Origin: Thermoplasmata archaeon
GTDB lineage: Archaea; Thermoplasmatota; Thermoplasmata; Lutacidiplasmatales; UBA184
Assembly: GCA_030040865.1 (NCBI GenBank)
Contig: JASHSX010000094.1
Coordinates: 1 to 13,994, forward strand
Direction of reading: 5' to 3'
Length of the DNA stretch: 13,994 nt
Shown: piece by piece, positions 12,959-13,994 of the stretch
How positions within the stretch are numbered: the first letter of the stretch is position 1
Layout: each line of letters opens with the position of its first letter
Notes under the pieces: generated by a model
Told to the model about the DNA's origin: nothing
Seen by the model: the letters and a program-made list of their open reading frames with translations, nothing else
Database searches by the model: none
Program-made: the position numbers and the translations under genes

Positions 12959-13575
12959 CGCGGTGGGGACGGCGCCGCCCGACCCGGCGGCGGGGCGAGG
13001 AGGCTCGCGAGCGCGGCACGCAGCACGCGTTGCGTGGTGGTGGCGTCGGCCCCTACGCTGAGATTCCAGACGGCGGCCTGGAACAGGGCCACGACCGTGA
13101 ACGTGAGGACGTCGAGGTCGCCCTCCCAGGCGAGCAGGCGGCGGCGTCGCAGCTCCCCCAAGAACTTGCGGAGGCTCCGGTGGTCCTCCCGGGAGTCGAT
13201 CCGGATCGCCTTGCGGATCTCCTCGTCGTGGGCCGACTCCCCGAGGATCTCGAACCAGAGCGCCGTCTGCGCGCGGTTGATGGCGCGGCGGAAGACGTCC
13301 TCGAACTGCTCGGAGACGCCGCTCGCCGGGTCCGACCGGGTGAGCGCCTGCTCCATCCAGGCCCGCGACATCCGCCGGTTCCTCGCCTGGATCTCCCGAA
13401 GCACGTCGACCTTGCTGCGATAGTACAGGTACAGCGCCCCCTTGCTCACGCCGAGCTCCTGGGCGATGTCGTCCATCGTCGTCCGCCGGTACCCCTTCGT
13501 GAGGAAGAGCCGCTGCGCCGCCTCCACGATGCGGGTGCGCGCCTCCGACCGGTAGCCCGGAACCACCTTCGGCAT
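12955..13575 (-). CDS. TetR-family transcriptional repressor
   Basis: A 206-residue regulator with the classical N-terminal TetR domain: EARTRIVEAAQRLFLTKGYR (11-30), TTMDDIAQELGVSKGALYLY (32-51) as the helix-turn-helix, then YYRSKVDVLREI. The C-terminal ligand-binding and dimer domain is variable, as usual, and includes hydrophobic helices such as LTFTVVALFQAAVW. It is divergent from an MFS exporter with a 111-bp spacer containing a strong palindrome, so it most likely represses both its own gene and the exporter until a toxic ligand binds. The start is ATG 13575; its TATA element (minus-strand TAATATCC, 13607-13614) is about 35 bases upstream. The gene overlaps the DinB-like gene by four bases at the 3' ends. 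Confidence 0.93.
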   Translation of the reverse strand: MPKVVPGYRSEARTRIVEAAQRLFLTKGYRRTTMDDIAQELGVSKGALYLYYRSKVDVLREIQARNRRMSRAWMEQALTRSDPASGVSEQFEDVFRRAINRAQTALWFEILGESAHDEEIRKAIRIDSREDHRSLRKFLGELRRRRLLAWEGDLDVLTFTVVALFQAAVWNLSVGADATTTQRVLRAALASLLAPPPGRAAPSPPR

Positions 13576-13606
13576 CCGACCGCGCCTCGCCGAGGAGACG
13601 GTACCC

Positions 13607-13640
13607 GGATATTACTGACTTTCCGTTCGAACATGTGACT
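13607..13640. promoter_or_regulatory. tetR promoter with two TGACT half-sites
   Basis: Minus-strand TAATATCC (13607-13614) is the tetR TATA element. The half-site ACTGACT (13614-13620) abuts it in the BRE position and is identical over seven bases to the arms of the main palindrome. Another TGACT is at 13636-13640. TGACT starts at 13616, 13636 and 13655, about two helical turns apart. Confidence 0.55.
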
Positions 13641-13650
13641 AATGGATGGA

Positions 13651-13671
13651 AAACTGACTTATAGTCAGTTT
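13651..13671. promoter_or_regulatory. TetR operator: perfect palindrome over the MFS TATA box
   Basis: AAACTGACT (13651-13659), TAT (13660-13662) and AGTCAGTTT (13663-13671) form a perfect 9-3-9 inverted repeat. The central ACTTATAGT is also the plus-strand TATA element, about 26 bases before GTG 13687. Repressor bound here would directly exclude TBP. It is AT-containing and exact, so it is very unlikely to be chance. Confidence 0.8.
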
Positions 13672-13686
13672 GCTCTGCCCTCCTCC

Positions 13687-13994
13687 GTGAGCGCCCTCGA
13701 ACCGACCCCCCGGACGTCCGATCTCCCGTACCTCCGCGGTCCGAACAGCGCGCTCGTGCTGGTGGGCATCTTCCTCAGCATCCTGCTCGCCGGCCTCGAC
13801 GCGCTCGTCGTCGCCACGGCGCTCCCGACCATCGGCGCCTCGCTCGGGAACGGCGACGACATCACGTTCGTCTCGGGCGCCTACCTGATCGCCTCGACCG
13901 TCGCGATCCCGCTCTTCTCCCGGCTCTCCGACCTCTACAGCCGACGCAACATCTTCGTGATCGCGCTCGCCGTCTTCATCGGCGGCTCCGCCCT
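13687..13994 (+). CDS. MFS multidrug exporter, DHA2/EmrB-QacA type, N-terminal part only
   Basis: The first 102 residues of a proton-driven drug exporter; the rest is beyond the window. After a short cytoplasmic start, TM1 is ALVLVGIFLSILLAGLDALV (23-42), followed by VVATALPTIGASLG, the DHA2-family motif usually written LDxTIVNVALP. TM2 is around FVSGAYLIASTVAIPLFS, followed by motif A as RLSDLYSRRNIF. The start chosen is GTG 13687, because the TATA element in the palindrome is about 26 bases before it (leaderless mRNA). An in-frame ATG at 13642 would add 15 residues but would lie upstream of the TATA box. Regulation by the divergent TetR is strongly suggested. Confidence 0.88.
   Translation, partial: MSALEPTPRTSDLPYLRGPNSALVLVGIFLSILLAGLDALVVATALPTIGASLGNGDDITFVSGAYLIASTVAIPLFSRLSDLYSRRNIFVIALAVFIGGSA

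Noticed and set aside
13642..13686. Upstream in-frame ATG start for the MFS exporter
   Set aside because: It lies upstream of the TATA box inside the operator, so the predicted transcript would not include it. It is kept only as an alternative.
1..13994. CRISPR array, insertion sequence, prophage or toxin-antitoxin system
   Set aside because: I saw no regularly spaced repeats, transposase, integrase, phage structural gene or recognisable defence gene on either strand.

Overview
The window reads as GC-rich chromosomal DNA of an archaeon, most likely a Thermoplasmatota-type euryarchaeon. The evidence is a membrane-anchored archaeal LonB protease, a 20S proteasome alpha subunit whose N-terminus closely matches the Thermoplasma pattern, an archaeal-type NadM, a tRNA-Thr with U73 and no encoded CCA, and TATA boxes placed about 25-30 bases before start codons (leaderless transcripts). 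The lineage is an inference; no rRNA is present. Genes are densely packed on both strands, and no stretch over 300 bases lacks a gene.

Left part (1-4661). On the minus strand are a truncated zinc-type cation diffusion facilitator and two unrecognised membrane proteins. A 40-bp divergent promoter separates the larger membrane protein from a plus-strand GT2-like glycosyltransferase. An AhpD-family protein follows, lacking the usual active-site histidine. A minus-strand PTGR/CurA-like NADP-dependent oxidoreductase ends this part.

Middle (4848-11421). A minus-strand run contains lonB, a 58-residue Cys-rich protein, nadM and a cystathionine gamma-synthase-family gene, followed by tRNA-Thr(CGU) with its own TATA box. 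The last two protein genes overlap by ATGA. lonB has a TATA box, a 31-bp dyad immediately upstream of it, and a leader hairpin containing the GGAGG motif. Divergent from lonB is a FolD-like enzyme with several altered active-site motifs. It is coupled by an ATGA overlap to a small four-Cys protein. That ORF runs 190 bp antisense into the end of a radical SAM gene resembling COG2108.

Right part (11606-13994). Here lie the proteasome alpha subunit and a DinB/YfiT-like protein, then a TetR repressor divergent from a truncated DHA2-type MFS exporter. DinB and tetR converge and share one CTAG as both stop codons. The tetR/MFS spacer holds a perfect 9-3-9 palindrome centred on the exporter's TATA box, plus two more TGACT half-sites about two helical turns apart. 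It looks like a self-contained drug-responsive switch.

No CRISPR array, insertion sequence, prophage or obvious defence system is visible. The most interesting signals are the regulatory palindromes (lonB, tetR/MFS, the hairpin before the 58-residue ORF) and the enzymes with replaced catalytic residues (FolD, AhpD).
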